Shown here: positions 13,719-25,948 of the stretch, piece by piece
Numbering within the stretch: the first letter of the stretch is position 1
How the letters are laid out: each line of letters begins with the position of its first letter
Origin: Adineta ricciae
Lineage: Eukaryota; Rotifera; Eurotatoria; Adinetida; Adinetidae
Length of the DNA stretch: 64,000 nt
Direction: 5' to 3'
Assembly (NCBI GenBank): GCA_905250025.1
Contig: CAJNOJ010000002.1
Span: forward strand, 1,426,001 to 1,490,000
The notes under the pieces: model-generated
Seen by the model: only the letters and a program-made list of their open reading frames with translations
Databases searched by the model: none
Told to the model about the DNA's origin: nothing
Program-made: the position numbers and the translations under genes

Positions 13719-15275
13719 TATGAATAGAGAAGATCATCAATCGTATGGGCATCATTTGGGGTTTGGCTGGATGAAAATATTCATAATTTCTCTAATCAAC
13801 AAAAGTTGAAGCAATTACGTGAATTAGGCGACAAAGTTCAGATCTTCACGGGCAAAAACGAATTTACTACCTATATAAAAAACTACGATATGAAGAAATC
13901 GAAATTTGACATTATCTTCATTGTTTTCGGTCCATTTAGTAAAAAAACTATACCTCAGATTCATAAATATCCATGTATTAATGGAATTTTGATTTTCTAT
14001 CTTGACATCGAACGTCACTAACAGTCGAAATTTCTCAAACTTCGAGGAATATGTTTAGATGTTCAACAATTAATCAATGTCATTCAAACCTAAGCAAACT
14101 GGGGAAGTAGCCCGATTGACTTCAGTTTATTCGAAACTCAAAATAATACAAAAACAGGTATCCCATTTTGGCATAAACAAAATCTAATAAGGAAATCTTT
14201 AGAGACAAGTGAGAACGAAGAGACATATCTTATAGAGATCAAGCACGATTTCTTTCGTTTTATAAATGTCAAAATTTCATGTTAGAACTCGATTCTAAGG
14301 ATGAGCAAATTAAACGAGAGATGATTTCGTCTTGTCGTCCAAATTATCAAAATAAGCAACGAGCTTTGAAAATTATCGATGAATTCGACAGTGAATCATT
14401 CGACGGCAATGTGGCGACTGCTATTTTATGGCACACGCGAAATTGTGTCATATATCGATGTATCAACGAAGCATTTGGGTCGGGAAAAATCGCAACGGTC
14501 TATTCCTACGCTACTTGGTTAAATTACTTGGTCAACAACTACGCAATCTGCATGAAACTTCTCCAAAAATGGGTCCAAAGGGAACATGTCGCCTTTACCG
14601 TGATGAGTAGTTGACGTTACCGCAAATTCTTTTGATTTCTACACACAAAAATATTCTGATTTCATTAAACGAAGATATACCAAAACAATTTTGTTGGCAT
14701 CGTGAGATCAAAGATTAAGAACCGGTCATGTTTAGCATCGATATTGATCTAGTCAATAAACAATATACTGCTTTTGCAGATATTACTCAGTTGAGCAATT
14801 TTCCTGGTGAAAAAGAAGTTCTTCCTTCCATCGGTTCAGTATTTCGTATAGAATCGGTGGAATACGGCAAGAAAGAACGATTTTATCGAGTACATCTGTC
14901 AGTAAGTTCACACGAACAATTATCAATCAATCAATCAATACATTGAACAGACATTTGCTAAAGAAGTCGATTCTGTGAATCAATCCGTTCTTTTCAGCAA
15001 GGTTTAGGTGGATGTTATCAGAATGTAAGTTCATTTTGTTTTCACGATGATTCTAAATATCTTTTTTTCTTTCGTATCCGAAGATAGCGAGTTATTATTA
15101 CAGACAATGTGAACAGCGGCAGACGTATCATTTAGAGAAAACGTCAGCACTTGATCTTCTCGGTTGTTTACAGTTAGCGAAACATGACGCAGAAGCAGTA
15201 GCAAATCATAATCTTCGGCGAAAGAAGTTATTCGAAATCAGTGATAATGATTTGGTTATAAAATGTACATTTTGA
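13719..15275 (+). pseudogene. Decayed mono-ADP-ribosyltransferase-like gene (bdelloid ART family type)
   Basis: Coding-like segments in changing frames resemble the ADP-ribosyltransferase family that is expanded in bdelloids. The N-terminal segment (about 13740-14100) has VWLDENIHNF..., FDIIFIVFGPFS and IPQIHKYP patterns. A middle segment (about 14279-14610) contains KIIDEF and an ART-like helical region. The later segment (14728-14900) ends LPSIGSVFRIESVEY, which matches the end of the catalytic domain. Two further short exons (about 14998-15025 and 15085-15275) give a helical, TPR-like tail ending at TGA 15273-15275. It is broken by an apparent shift near 13745, an in-frame TAA near 14020, a shift near 14480-14490, a TAG near 14609, and a further frame change near 14615-14730. 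I judge it non-functional; an alternative splice model could rescue some of these breaks but not all. Confidence 0.65.
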
Positions 15276-15512
15276 CTGTGCTGAAATCTTTGAAGCATCA
15301 GATTAGTATTGAAAGATATATATATTTGACTGGATTAGATATATATGTGTGTACAAATAAATAATACTCACTTTTCCTAGGTTTTAAATAGACTAATCAC
15401 TATCGTATTTGATCATTTTTCCATTAATATAGCGATACATGGGACCATCACCAACATTATATCTAAGTGATATAAGACAACCGTAGCATCAAAAGATAAC
15501 TTTTTCGAATCT

Positions 15513-16307
15513 TTACTTGTAATAATTATTTGTTCCTTCGGGGGTGAAAGAACGACGAAATGTAATGTTAATCCTTCCCGACAATTGTGATGTGCGTTTT
15601 GGTACCGAATGTAACCATGCATGTTGTGTTGGACCGCGCATGACAATCAAATCACCGGAATTGAGAGCAAAATTTTGTTTCAGATTTTCATTCGCTTTAT
15701 TCTTCATATGAAAATCTCGTTCAGCTCCGAGTGATAATGATCCGATGCATGGTTGTTCACCCAGCCAATGTTCATCATCGCTATGAAATGCGATAGAATC
15801 TTGTCCATTCGCATAGAAGTTGACTAAAATGAAATTATATTTTGCACTCGTCGCTTCTTCAACACGTTGTTTCAACTGTTCAAGTACTGATGGTATCGGT
15901 CGGGGTGGACGAGTATATTTCTCTCTCGATTGTTGAGGGTCATCAATTCCGAATACCGTTGTATATCGTGGTGTGATTATATTTACCACTCGATCTATCT
16001 GTTTGGAGTATTCAACACGGTACCATGGCAAAGTATTGAGAAGATATGAATATAAAGACATGTCACACGGTGATGGTATGAATGACGTGATATAGATGAG
16101 ATCTAAATCGAGTTTATCATTAATGAGTCGTCGTTCTTTTGTATTGGTTTGAAGGGCACAAGAAAGCGGCGGGTATGGATCAAGAAACGGATAAGTAAAT
16201 AAAGATCGATCATGCTGTTGTTTATGTTTTTTTACGGTGCTCGGTCCGAAAAATGAGTGAATGTTAGATTTCGTTGGCGGATATGATTTTCGTTTATTCG
16301 AGCACAT
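15513..16307 (-). CDS. AlkB-type 2-oxoglutarate/Fe(II) DNA dealkylase, ALKBH2/3-like
   Basis: 264 residues in a single exon, ATG at 16305-16307. AlkB enzymes oxidatively remove alkyl groups from DNA bases in the nucleus. The jelly-roll core carries the Fe(II) ligands H175 and D177 (FHSDDEHW) and H233 (HAWLHSVPKR). The 2-oxoglutarate arginine lies in GRINITFR (R245/R251). Substrate-side elements NFYANGQDSIAFHSDDE and SLGAERDF are intact, so it is predicted active. Residues 13-20 (KSNIHSFF, followed by GPST) look like a PCNA-interacting PIP box with Lys in place of Gln. The wording of the core (RPPRPIPSVLEQLK, QHAWLHSVPKR) recalls fungal AlkB proteins more than animal ALKBH2, and unlike its neighbours it has no intron. 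Confidence 0.9.
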   Translation of the reverse strand: MCSNKRKSYPPTKSNIHSFFGPSTVKKHKQQHDRSLFTYPFLDPYPPLSCALQTNTKERRLINDKLDLDLIYITSFIPSPCDMSLYSYLLNTLPWYRVEYSKQIDRVVNIITPRYTTVFGIDDPQQSREKYTRPPRPIPSVLEQLKQRVEEATSAKYNFILVNFYANGQDSIAFHSDDEHWLGEQPCIGSLSLGAERDFHMKNKANENLKQNFALNSGDLIVMRGPTQHAWLHSVPKRTSQLSGRINITFRRSFTPEGTNNYYK

Positions 16308-16723
16308 CTGAAACGAATCAAATTCCTGTTTTCCATCTCGACTCCGAACTGGTATTTATCCAACATATATCATAATCTTACTCAGTTTCTCGTTATATTG
16401 ACACAATAGAATAGCAGAAGCTCGTAATATTTCTTTTCCGATCATTCGAAATGTATGTATTTCCTCAGATATGATCAGCAGATTCTCCTACACGAATAAC
16501 CTCCCCCAACAGGTGCAGTTTTTATTCGGATAGATCACCCCTACCTACAAACATGTTTGGAATTTACGAACAAACTAGAACTACTAAATGACTGACGGAT
16601 CGAGCTGTTCTTTTATTTCGTCTTTTTTATCATTATATTCTTATAATCTTTTCTTTTTTCATATGTACGCTCATTTGAAAACAAGAACAATAAGCGAACA
16701 ACAAAACAAGTCCATATATATGT

Positions 16724-17216
16724 TTAACGGTACGATTTTTGGTATTTTGAACGGGCACCTGGACCACCGAATTTCTTTGGTTCGCAGCGTCGTGGATCAG
16801 CAACAAGTAATGATCGATCGTATTGGACGAGAATGTCACGGATTTGTTTCTTTGTTGCTTCATCAACGAATTTTTGATTGTAAGAAACAATCGATTTAGC
16901 TAATGCTTGACGAATAGCATAGACTTGTGCGATACGACCACCACCTTTGACACGTACACGTATATCAACGTTCGAAAATTTATCTCGGCCAAGAAGATAG
17001 ATTGGCTCTTCAAGTTTAAAACGAAGTGCTTGAGGTTCAACTAGATGTAAAGGTCGACCATTAACACGAATTGAGCCATGACCTAGCGGATTAGAAAATC
17101 AGGTTTGTGGAAGTAAACGAAAGGCTGCGGTGAATACCTTGTTGACAGACAGCGACTGCTGTTGCTGTTTTCTTTCTACCGTAGGTTTGTACGCGTTGTT
17201 TTTGTACTTTGGACAT
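16724..17216 (-). CDS. RPS16: 40S ribosomal protein S16 (uS9)
   Basis: Two exons, 17138-17216 and 16724-17082, joined by a 55-nt intron in phase (G of [11 protein letters not shown]). They encode 145 residues, against the usual 146. Start [20 protein letters not shown]; core [16 protein letters not shown] and [21 protein letters not shown]-terminal [14 protein letters not shown]. The tail reaches the P-site tRNA in the small subunit. It is a housekeeping gene and a good anchor for the species tree. It is head-to-tail with the AlkB gene, 416 nt apart; the interval holds only untranslated sequence. Confidence 0.97.
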
Positions 17217-20200
17217 GCTCGAAGAATCTTCAAAGATATATCGTCAATCTGAAATAAGAAAGAAAAATCGGCATGATGAGAAAAGGAACTTCTTTTGGTA
17301 TTTGTTAGAAATGAAATAAACAATCTTAATTTTCATGAATCATTGGATTGTATGGATTGGTCTATTGATCGAATTCATCCTTTATTTCTAGGCATCCTCC
17401 ATTTATTTTATTTACAGGATATCCAACGACATCTATACGTATGTTATACTCAACGATACTTTACCGATGGAAAACCGCGAAAATCGGAGGTTAATCTATA
17501 CGAGATCCCGAAACACTAATTGTAAAAGAAAAATGCAATTGAAAAGAATGTCTGATATTTCTGTGACACGAACAGTTTGAATTAGTTTGAAAAAATACCA
17601 GAAGATTGTTATGATTTCCAAAACTCTTCTGAGTATTTCACGACGTTTCCAATGATGCGATTCGATCATCATATTATTGCGCTTCTTTCATGTTACTGCA
17701 ATAGTACCGGGTGGCAGACTTAACGCATAATTGTTGTTTAGTTGATCTAACAAGAAGACGAAATGTCCTTTCGTATCGCACATCCTCAGATACAAAGATG
17801 TGATTTGCTAAAATAATATTCTAGAGGACCATCACTCATGCATATCGGTTGCAACTGAAATGGGATAGCATTGTGAATCTAATCCAATAGATGTCTTCAT
17901 TGAGCACTTGTTCTGATCAGCGCCACTCTCCATCTCTTTCGTCTTATGGTCATCTGTTCAACCCAATCGAAGTTTAGGTCAATCTGATTGAACATCATCG
18001 CCGTTCATCACGATCTTGTCTTTCTTTTCTTTATCTTCTCTCCTTTGTTCTTTTTTTTTTATTTATTTTTGTGATCGATTTAAAATGTCGATGCTAAACA
18101 ATTTTATAAGATTTCAATGACGTTTGTGTAGTTTCGTCAAGTAAATGCAAACAACACTTTAACGATTATATATATATATATATACGTCTTTTACTCCTCA
18201 TTTCCTCCTGACATTCACAATGTAAACATTCTTTTGAGTAGTTTAGCTATTGAAAAAGAAAACTCTCCTGTTTTGATACGATTATTATTTATATCGCGAA
18301 CTCGGGCAGAACTATATCATATTATCTATAAAAACGAGCAAATAAACGTGAGTATAATACATCCGGTTCTGCTTTGTTCTTTGCTGATTACCTTCTTCTG
18401 TTGTCCTACAGTCTGACCTTTGTACACTGCTGTGTATCATTCACTTCTTTTTATCTTTTCCTTCTCTCTGCTCTATCTCATTTCTTTGTCTTTATATTAA
18501 TCAGAGCTTTTTTGTATCGTGAACATACACGGTGATGGTAACGCTTGTCATAATGACATTCATATATCATATTAGATCAGTTATGCCTTTCACACATCTA
18601 TTTATATATAAATACAAACCGAGCACATCGCCTCAATTCCAGTGAACCTACCAGTTGTGTCAACAATTCTTCCCCTGATCAATTCCTTACGTTCTCATTG
18701 TTCTCTTTCACGCACTCGATATACTACAATGAATAGTAGTGCACTCCGATATCCGAGTTCATTCTTTTATATTTGTTCGTCGTATATATACATAACCGAG
18801 AAGTATGATTTTTCTATTAAGATGATCATTTGTTATTGTTGACGTATTACATCCGTTTATAATCTTATACGAAATCGTTTTTCTTTCGTATTGAATACTT
18901 GCACGTTGTCATCTAGACAGATATATCATTTTTTTTTGTTCACAACTGAGCAGAATTGTTTTTCTATTCGAATTGAAGTAAAATCGATAAACTGCTAATT
19001 ATAGTTCATCAATGCAGTTCAATCAAAAACATATCATCATCTTTCAACAACTGATGAACAAAAAAAAAGAGAATCAGTAGATAAGAAAACATAAGTATGC
19101 AAATAAATCGCCTGTTCACTTCTATAGGTGTAGTTTTTCTCGCTTAGCATACTACTGTTACTTATTCGCTCGTTCTCACGTACGTAACGGAAAGTGGTTA
19201 TGCTCTGATATAATAGAGATTGTATTTTTTTCCTTGTGCGAAGTATGCATTCGTGTATAGTAATAGTAGCTTCGTTAGTTTTTTATGTTTAGTATGCCCT
19301 AATTCTTGTTATTTTTTCTTTTCTCGTACTGTATGTGACCTAAACAAGAAAGAGAGAAAGAAAAATGCATCATAAAAATTAAACAACCCTACGAAACGCC
19401 GTTAACGATCAAGAAAAAAATTCGCGAGAAAGAGAGAAGAAAGATCATCATCATATTTCGATCGTCAATGAAAAAGAGATGAATGAATGAGTGAATGAAG
19501 GTGGTGCGACCTTCGCTCAAAAGTGTATATATTCATCATTCGTATGAATGAACGAATATATCACTAAATCAAAAGAGACAGAGAGAGAGAGAAAAGGGAA
19601 TCAGGTTCAATGACTCATAATTAGTCTACTCAAAGTTTCCTAACAGAGTATGTCAGCAAACTCTGAAGAAAAAACGAGTTCTTTCCATGTTTTCTTATTG
19701 TTTTGATAAACTATTAATAATCCATGAAATGGTAAGTCGATCTTTTATATGTACTTGTCTTTCGCCTTCTTAAGTAGAAGAAATCTGAGTTTTCAATAAC
19801 TGATTTTGTCTCTTGGGATGAAGACACATTGTACTGAAAGAGAGAAAAGTATGTCGACAAGTTATTAATCATGCCTACACTACCTTCCAAGAAGGACATG
19901 TGAATGAAAGATTTTTTTCTTTTATGTACAGCAAATTCTGTTTTATGAGTAAATAGATTGATTATAGTTGTTCTTGAAAGAGACGTTACAGGGACGGCTA
20001 TTACAACTATATGTAACATACACCTTTACCCTTTCTTTTTTCTCCTTTTTTTCGTCATCTTGCTTCGAATCAATGTCTTAGCGTGAGATATTTTCTTCAA
20101 TGATCGACGGATGCTTAAATACTAGTCAAAACCAGTTGGTGAAGTTTCATTTATCAAAACCGATGTTATTTTATTCGATTGGATTAATGCGTACGGCCTC

Positions 20201-20396
20201 GTTCTTCTTTTCCTTTACAAATATTCATTTTTCGATTTTGCTTTCGCTCTCTTTCGAAAGTCGACGATCTTTTTCAAAATGTTTTTTGTTTTTTTTTCTT
20301 CTGCGAAATTACCACAATCTTATCTATACATGCTCTTTCAGATTCGATTAATCTTAACATATATGTGAAATATAAACAACAAAACAGCACACGACG
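17217..20396. other. Long intergenic region (about 3.2 kb) upstream of the formin
   Basis: AT-rich sequence with many TTTTCTT and TATATA tracts. A short coding-like frame (DGKPRKSEVNLYEIPKH, about 17418-17519) follows a possible acceptor, but nothing joins to it. No RNA gene or full repeat array was seen apart from the TA run listed separately. The region lies between divergent RPS16 and the formin, so both promoters should be here. Confidence 0.5.
18167..18184. repeat. (TA)9 microsatellite
   Basis: An uninterrupted TATATA run. Similar shorter TA runs occur at about 45480-45500 and 45712-45724. Confidence 0.8.
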
Positions 20397-23300
20397 ATGA
20401 TCAATAGTGAAAACGGAACGATTTCATCGTCTCCATGGTGTTCAATAACACCCTCAATGCGCTCAATATCCAGTTTGAGCTCCTCGGGAACGTTGAGAAA
20501 AGTAAATAGAAAGCATACTTCTGACACTGAATTTCATACCCTTTCGGTTTGAAGAGCATAGGAAGTCTTGAAAAAGTGAATCAACTTCGGCCGGATGATC
20601 GAACCTTGGACGAATTATTTCAAAAAACATTGGTAAACAAAAGAATGTTTCTTTTCTCGTGCATCTGTTTATAATACTTTTGAACTTAGGCAACAATGGA
20701 TTTACCGCCAGATAAAGTCAAAATGTTGCGCGATTTCCCGTCCGATAAAAAATGGGATATTATACGAGATCGAGTAAATCTTTTTTGACAAAGAATCGAA
20801 TTGATTTAACTGAACATACAACTTTTCAGGATCAAGTTATTGCTAAACATCCACCTCAGTATTATATTGACGGCTTGAAAACATATATTCGCGGTGCTAA
20901 TCTCGTACCCAAAGCTCTAACTCTGGTAAACAGATGTGAAAGAACTTGTCAGAAGACAAATTTTCTCTCTAGAAAAAGAAACATCCAATTGAACCATCTA
21001 CTCAATTACTTTCAAGTTTAGAAATTTCCTTACGTACGAACAGCATCGGGTAAGACAACAAGTGATGAGTTGTTTGTATTGTTAATGTTTTCGTTTAGAT
21101 GGGTACACGAGTTCCTCAATAAAAATAGCAATGGTTTGGACGTTTTACTTGATTATTTGAAAACGTCGTTAGAAGTAATGCGGTAAGTACGATGGGCTTT
21201 CGAGTTTTTCTATGAGAAATATAACGAAATTTTGAGAGAACAGATTGAAACTTGATCATGATGAGCGGAGAACGAACTCATCGAGACAATTATTATCATG
21301 CGGTCTGTTTGGGTGAGAACATGAGCTGCTATTTTTCGCATGTTGAATTTCAGAATGAACTAATTGCGACTGATCACCTTATTTGTCATAAACAGTATTT
21401 TTGAACGTGTGAAATGATTTTTTAGGGAAGTGGATAGTACGAATGAAAGCGATGTTCTATCGAATTCACATGGAACTCATCGTTTACTATCGAATTCTTT
21501 GTTAAATAATGGAAATTCGAATTATCCGGATGAAAACTCAACTTTGAAACGTGCACAATTCGGCCGATCGGATGCAAGACGTTTATATCGAAAAATAAAA
21601 AAATATCAAATCGGTGAAGCTACCGACGATGTTCGCCTATGTATCATGTGTTTGAGAGCAATTATGAATAATCAGGTATACTGAACTTTTCATTCGTCTA
21701 AGAAACGAAAAAAGCGAAATGTTACCTTCATTTAGAATGGCTTCAATCTTGTTATTCAACATCCCTCTGCTCTCAATTATATTACTCTCAGTTTACAGCA
21801 CAAAAACTATCGGTAGTCGTTTCTTATTGACTGTTGATCGTCACTATTGCGCTTTTTGTATTTAGGTGCAAAGCGCTTATTTTGGAGTTGCTTGCTGCTG
21901 TGTGTTTAGTTGAACTAGGACACGATGTGGTCTTAGCTGCGTTTGATAATTTTCGAATTGTGAGTGTTTGAAAAGACCGAAACTTACGCGAATGTTGTGT
22001 TTGTTTTTACAGGTATGTCAAGAGAGACATCGTTTTGAAACTGTGATGAAATCATTTACTCAACCATTAGAATTTAATGTTGATTATATGGTGAGAGAAC
22101 TTTTTGGAATGAAATTTCACTTCGATCTTTGTTTATTGCTTGATTAAATAGATTGCCTGTATGCAATTCATCAACATTATTGTTCATTCGGTTCAAGAGA
22201 TGAATTATCGAGTGTATCTCCAAGAAGAATTCAAAATACTCGGACTTGATGAATGTCTTAAAGTATGCAATATTATCATTGTGTGCTTTTATTATATTGA
22301 ATGTCTTAATATATTTTGAATCAATAGAGATATTTGGAAATTCACAGCGAATGTGATCTATTTATCTTGCAAATTCATGCTTTTCTGGATAATTACTTTG
22401 ATGTTGGGCAATTATTAGAAGATTCCGAGACCAAACAACAAGCGATTACAAAAGTATCGGAGTTAGAAGAACAGTTGGGAGTGGTAAGTTTGATTATAGT
22501 CATTTCCACGATAAATGGTTCCTTCCCTAGGCGAATGAAAGGGTACAGGAATTGGAAAGTGGTAGTTGTAGCAAAATGGGTAAGAAAATCATGCGAAAAC
22601 TCTTAGCTTTATATTCATTCGTTTGAATTTCAAAGCGGAATTGCAAAAAGCATTAAGTTGTGCTGAAGAACAGATAGAAAATGTCAAGGTAAATGTTTTA
22701 AACCTTTCATCAAATATGCTTATTGTTCTGCTTGATTCTGTGACGTGTTTAGAAGGAACGCGATGATATGTCACACACATTGAGTACTTTGCGACGAAGT
22801 CAACATGATCGAGGTGTGTAAAACTGAACAATTTCCTGCTATAATGAGTTTCTATCTAATCGGATTTCTATTTTGTAGGATCACCGAATAGTTCGACATC
22901 GTCCATCTCTTCAGCTCCTCCTGGTGCACCAACAAGCGTTTCAAATGCTGCTTCAAATATTCCTCCCGCTCCGCCACTTCCACCTCCAAGTAACTGAGAA
23001 CTATTTTCGATCAAGATCGTACAATGTCTTCTCAATCTATTTTAGATTTTATTCCACCGCCTCCGCCTCCTGGTCCGGTATGCACAAAAATCGATTCCGT
23101 GGACTCGTTTCTCATTGAATTTCTTTCAGCCTCCGCCAATTTTTGGTGTTCCACCGCCACCACCGGGTATGCTTGAACCTCTTCCTGGTTCGATGACTAT
23201 TAAGAAAAAGATTGCAACGAAATATAAACTACCTAATCTCAATTGGACATCATTAAAACCTGGTCAAGTTCGTGGCACGGTGTTCTCGGAACTCGATGAT

Positions 23301-25948
23301 GAAAAATACTTCAAAGTACACTCCTACGTTTCAGTCACTTCGTAATATTCGCTCGTTTTTTTTCTTCCTAGTTAATTGATTTCGAAACGTTCGAGGAGCT
23401 ATTCAAGACAGGATCGGGTTTGCCAGTTAGCCAAACCAATGTCAGTCCACACTCGAAACAGAAGTTTATCAAAGTTCCAGAAAGTTTAACCTTGCTCGAT
23501 CCACAACGACAAAGAAACCTGGGTACAGTCTACAAACTCATAGAGGAAAATCTTATTGATCTTTTTCTTCATAAAGGTATTGCTCGACGAAAACTTGATA
23601 TGAATGTAAATACCATCGCTCGAGGATTGAATAAGTACGTTTATTCACGAAAGTTAGCATTTCATTCCTGGAACGATTCTGTTTTTAGTCTTGATCTACG
23701 AATTTTAACTGCTGATACGATTGATATCTTACAACATTTCATTCCAACTGAAACAGAGATAAAAGCATTTACATCGTATTTAGCAGATGGTAAACAGCTG
23801 TCCAATCTATCTGATGAAGATCGTTTTCTTTATGGGGTAAAACAATCTATTTTGTTGCAAATTAGATCGAACTTTCGTTTTCTAGCTTTCTAAAATCGAA
23901 CGATTAGCCCAGAAATTGAACGTCATTTCTTTCATGGCTAATTTCAATGAAATCAATCAAAACTTGATTCCACAACTGAAAGCTGTGATTACAGCATCAT
24001 CATCGTTGAAGAGCAATTCGAAATTCAAAAAACTTCTCGAAGTAATCCCCTTCAACTTCGTACCACTACACATCTATACAATTCCATTTAGATCGTCCTT
24101 GCTTTTGGTAATTATATGAACAGTAGTAAACGTGGACCGGTTTATGGTTTTAAATTAGCAAGTCTCGAAATCGTAACTAACTTCTTCATCTTCAAAACTT
24201 CGAAGTCTATTCATTGGATTTTCTTAGTTGACAGATACACGGACACATGATAAGCGTTTAACATTACTTCATTTTATTGTTCAAACCATCGAAGAACGTT
24301 TTCCGGATATAAGCCGTTTTGATGCAGATCTAGCTGCAGTGGAGAAAGCTGCACAAGGTAAAAATACTACGAGATGTGCGGGAAACGCGAGACCTAGACA
24401 AAATCTGCCATCTGGTTTGCGAGTCGAACCGTTTCCAGTACACCAGATTACGCTAAAAGTCGAGTCCTTTAGCGAAATTATCAATATTAAACGAGTTTTC
24501 TCACATGAGAAAAACAATTTACCAGCGAAAATCTTTTGGGACTTCATTGTCGATGATGATTTCGCTAATTTTGCCCTCAATGACAGTTCATTAATACTTG
24601 TCATACTCTTCATTTGGAATCAGAAAAATAGATAAATGTTTTTTATGTCAGACATACCACACTCTCGTTCTACTGATGCACTTCCACTGAGGCTTCCAGG
24701 TATAACTGTTTATGTGCATCTAAAAGCCTAATTAATTCATACAAATGACTTTCCTTCCTGTTATTTTACGCAGTGTTAACATAAATGACTATCCTTTACT
24801 CATGCATAGAATCAAGCCCTGAAATTGTTGATTTATTCTTTCTAGTTTCATTGGAGAATATTCAAATTGACGTTCAAGATTTAACACGTGGCTTGGAGAA
24901 TACAAAGAAAGAACTTGTCATTCGACAAACAATGAAGGTTCGGAGAACAATAATGAGAACGATCACGAGTTAGAGAATGTATCATTGTTTAGAATATCGA
25001 AACACGACCATTGGAAGAATTTGTTGGTGTGGCTCAAGACAAAATTGATCGCTTAGTGAAAGATGCGAAACTAGCGCAGGATGCGTTTAATCAGTGCGTT
25101 GAATATTTCGGTAAGAAGAATTCGTCTGCATTTGAATTTCCGTACCCGAAATGAAAATTTTGTCGTTTTATTGAAGGTGAAGCACCACGTACGCAGACTC
25201 CCTCGAACTTTTTTTCAATATTTGTCAAATTTCAAAGAGCATATCAAGTTTGTTGAGTTGTTCTTTTTCATATATTATTGAAATTCTGTTTAATTCAGCA
25301 AGCACGCCACGAAAATGAAGAGCGAAAACGTCTGGCTCGTGAAGCCGCTGCTACACTCGAAAGGCCGAATAAACGTCAAATAACTAAACGTTCACAGGTG
25401 AGTCTCTCCTTCGTAACTTTTCCATTCAACATATATCTGAACATAAACTGAGCAGGCGAATGATCTTGTCTTACTTCAGGTAAATCCGCCTAGATTATTT
25501 TCTGCTTCTGGCATCTAATTTCATTTCAACATTTATTTTATCATATTCTAAAATAAACCCCCCGTTCTTTTATTTGACTTTGCTTTATATTGACATAATG
25601 ACAATTGGTTTGAATTAATCGAGAATATTTGACGTCTTTCAGGAGGAATTATTGAACGAATTAAAAGGTCGAAAAGAAGCGATTAAAGATCAGAAATTAA
25701 TCAAACGTGAAGCACTAACCGATGGCACAATCGAAACTCTACTAGACGGTAAGCATGTCAACTTCAAAACATATTCTATTCACTTCTCAAATGTTATAGA
25801 TCTGAAGAAGACGCCGTATTTGCGTGCCGATGCTGCCCGTCGCAATCGTCGTAAAACTCAAGAACTGATGAAACAAATCAGTCGTGATGTTCTCGCCGGA
25901 GTTACAAACGGCGTGCCCAATGGTGCTCCAACTGAAGTACACTTTTAA
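20397..25948 (+). CDS. FMNL: Formin of the FMNL/FRL type (diaphanous-related formin)
   Basis: Nearly 30 small exons, about 1,000-1,100 residues in all. Formins nucleate and elongate unbranched actin filaments when released from autoinhibition by Rho-family GTPases. The start ATG at 20397 opens a Ser-rich exon (to 20501) spliced to 20555-20632. The GBD/FH3 region has [16 protein letters not shown] and DKKWDII, FMNL signatures, then [20 protein letters not shown] and [14 protein letters not shown] coiled coil spans about 22440-22815. The FH1 is short, with poly-Pro runs ([11 protein letters not shown]) at 22915-23180. The FH2 includes [28 protein letters not shown] and GFKLASLE. The C-terminal DAD-like segment reads [18 protein letters not shown] followed by a basic RRNRRK. 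One intron (24360-24843, 484 nt) and another (25398-25641) are longer than the rest. The exon joining the end of FH2 around 24936-25025 is uncertain. Confidence 0.92.
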
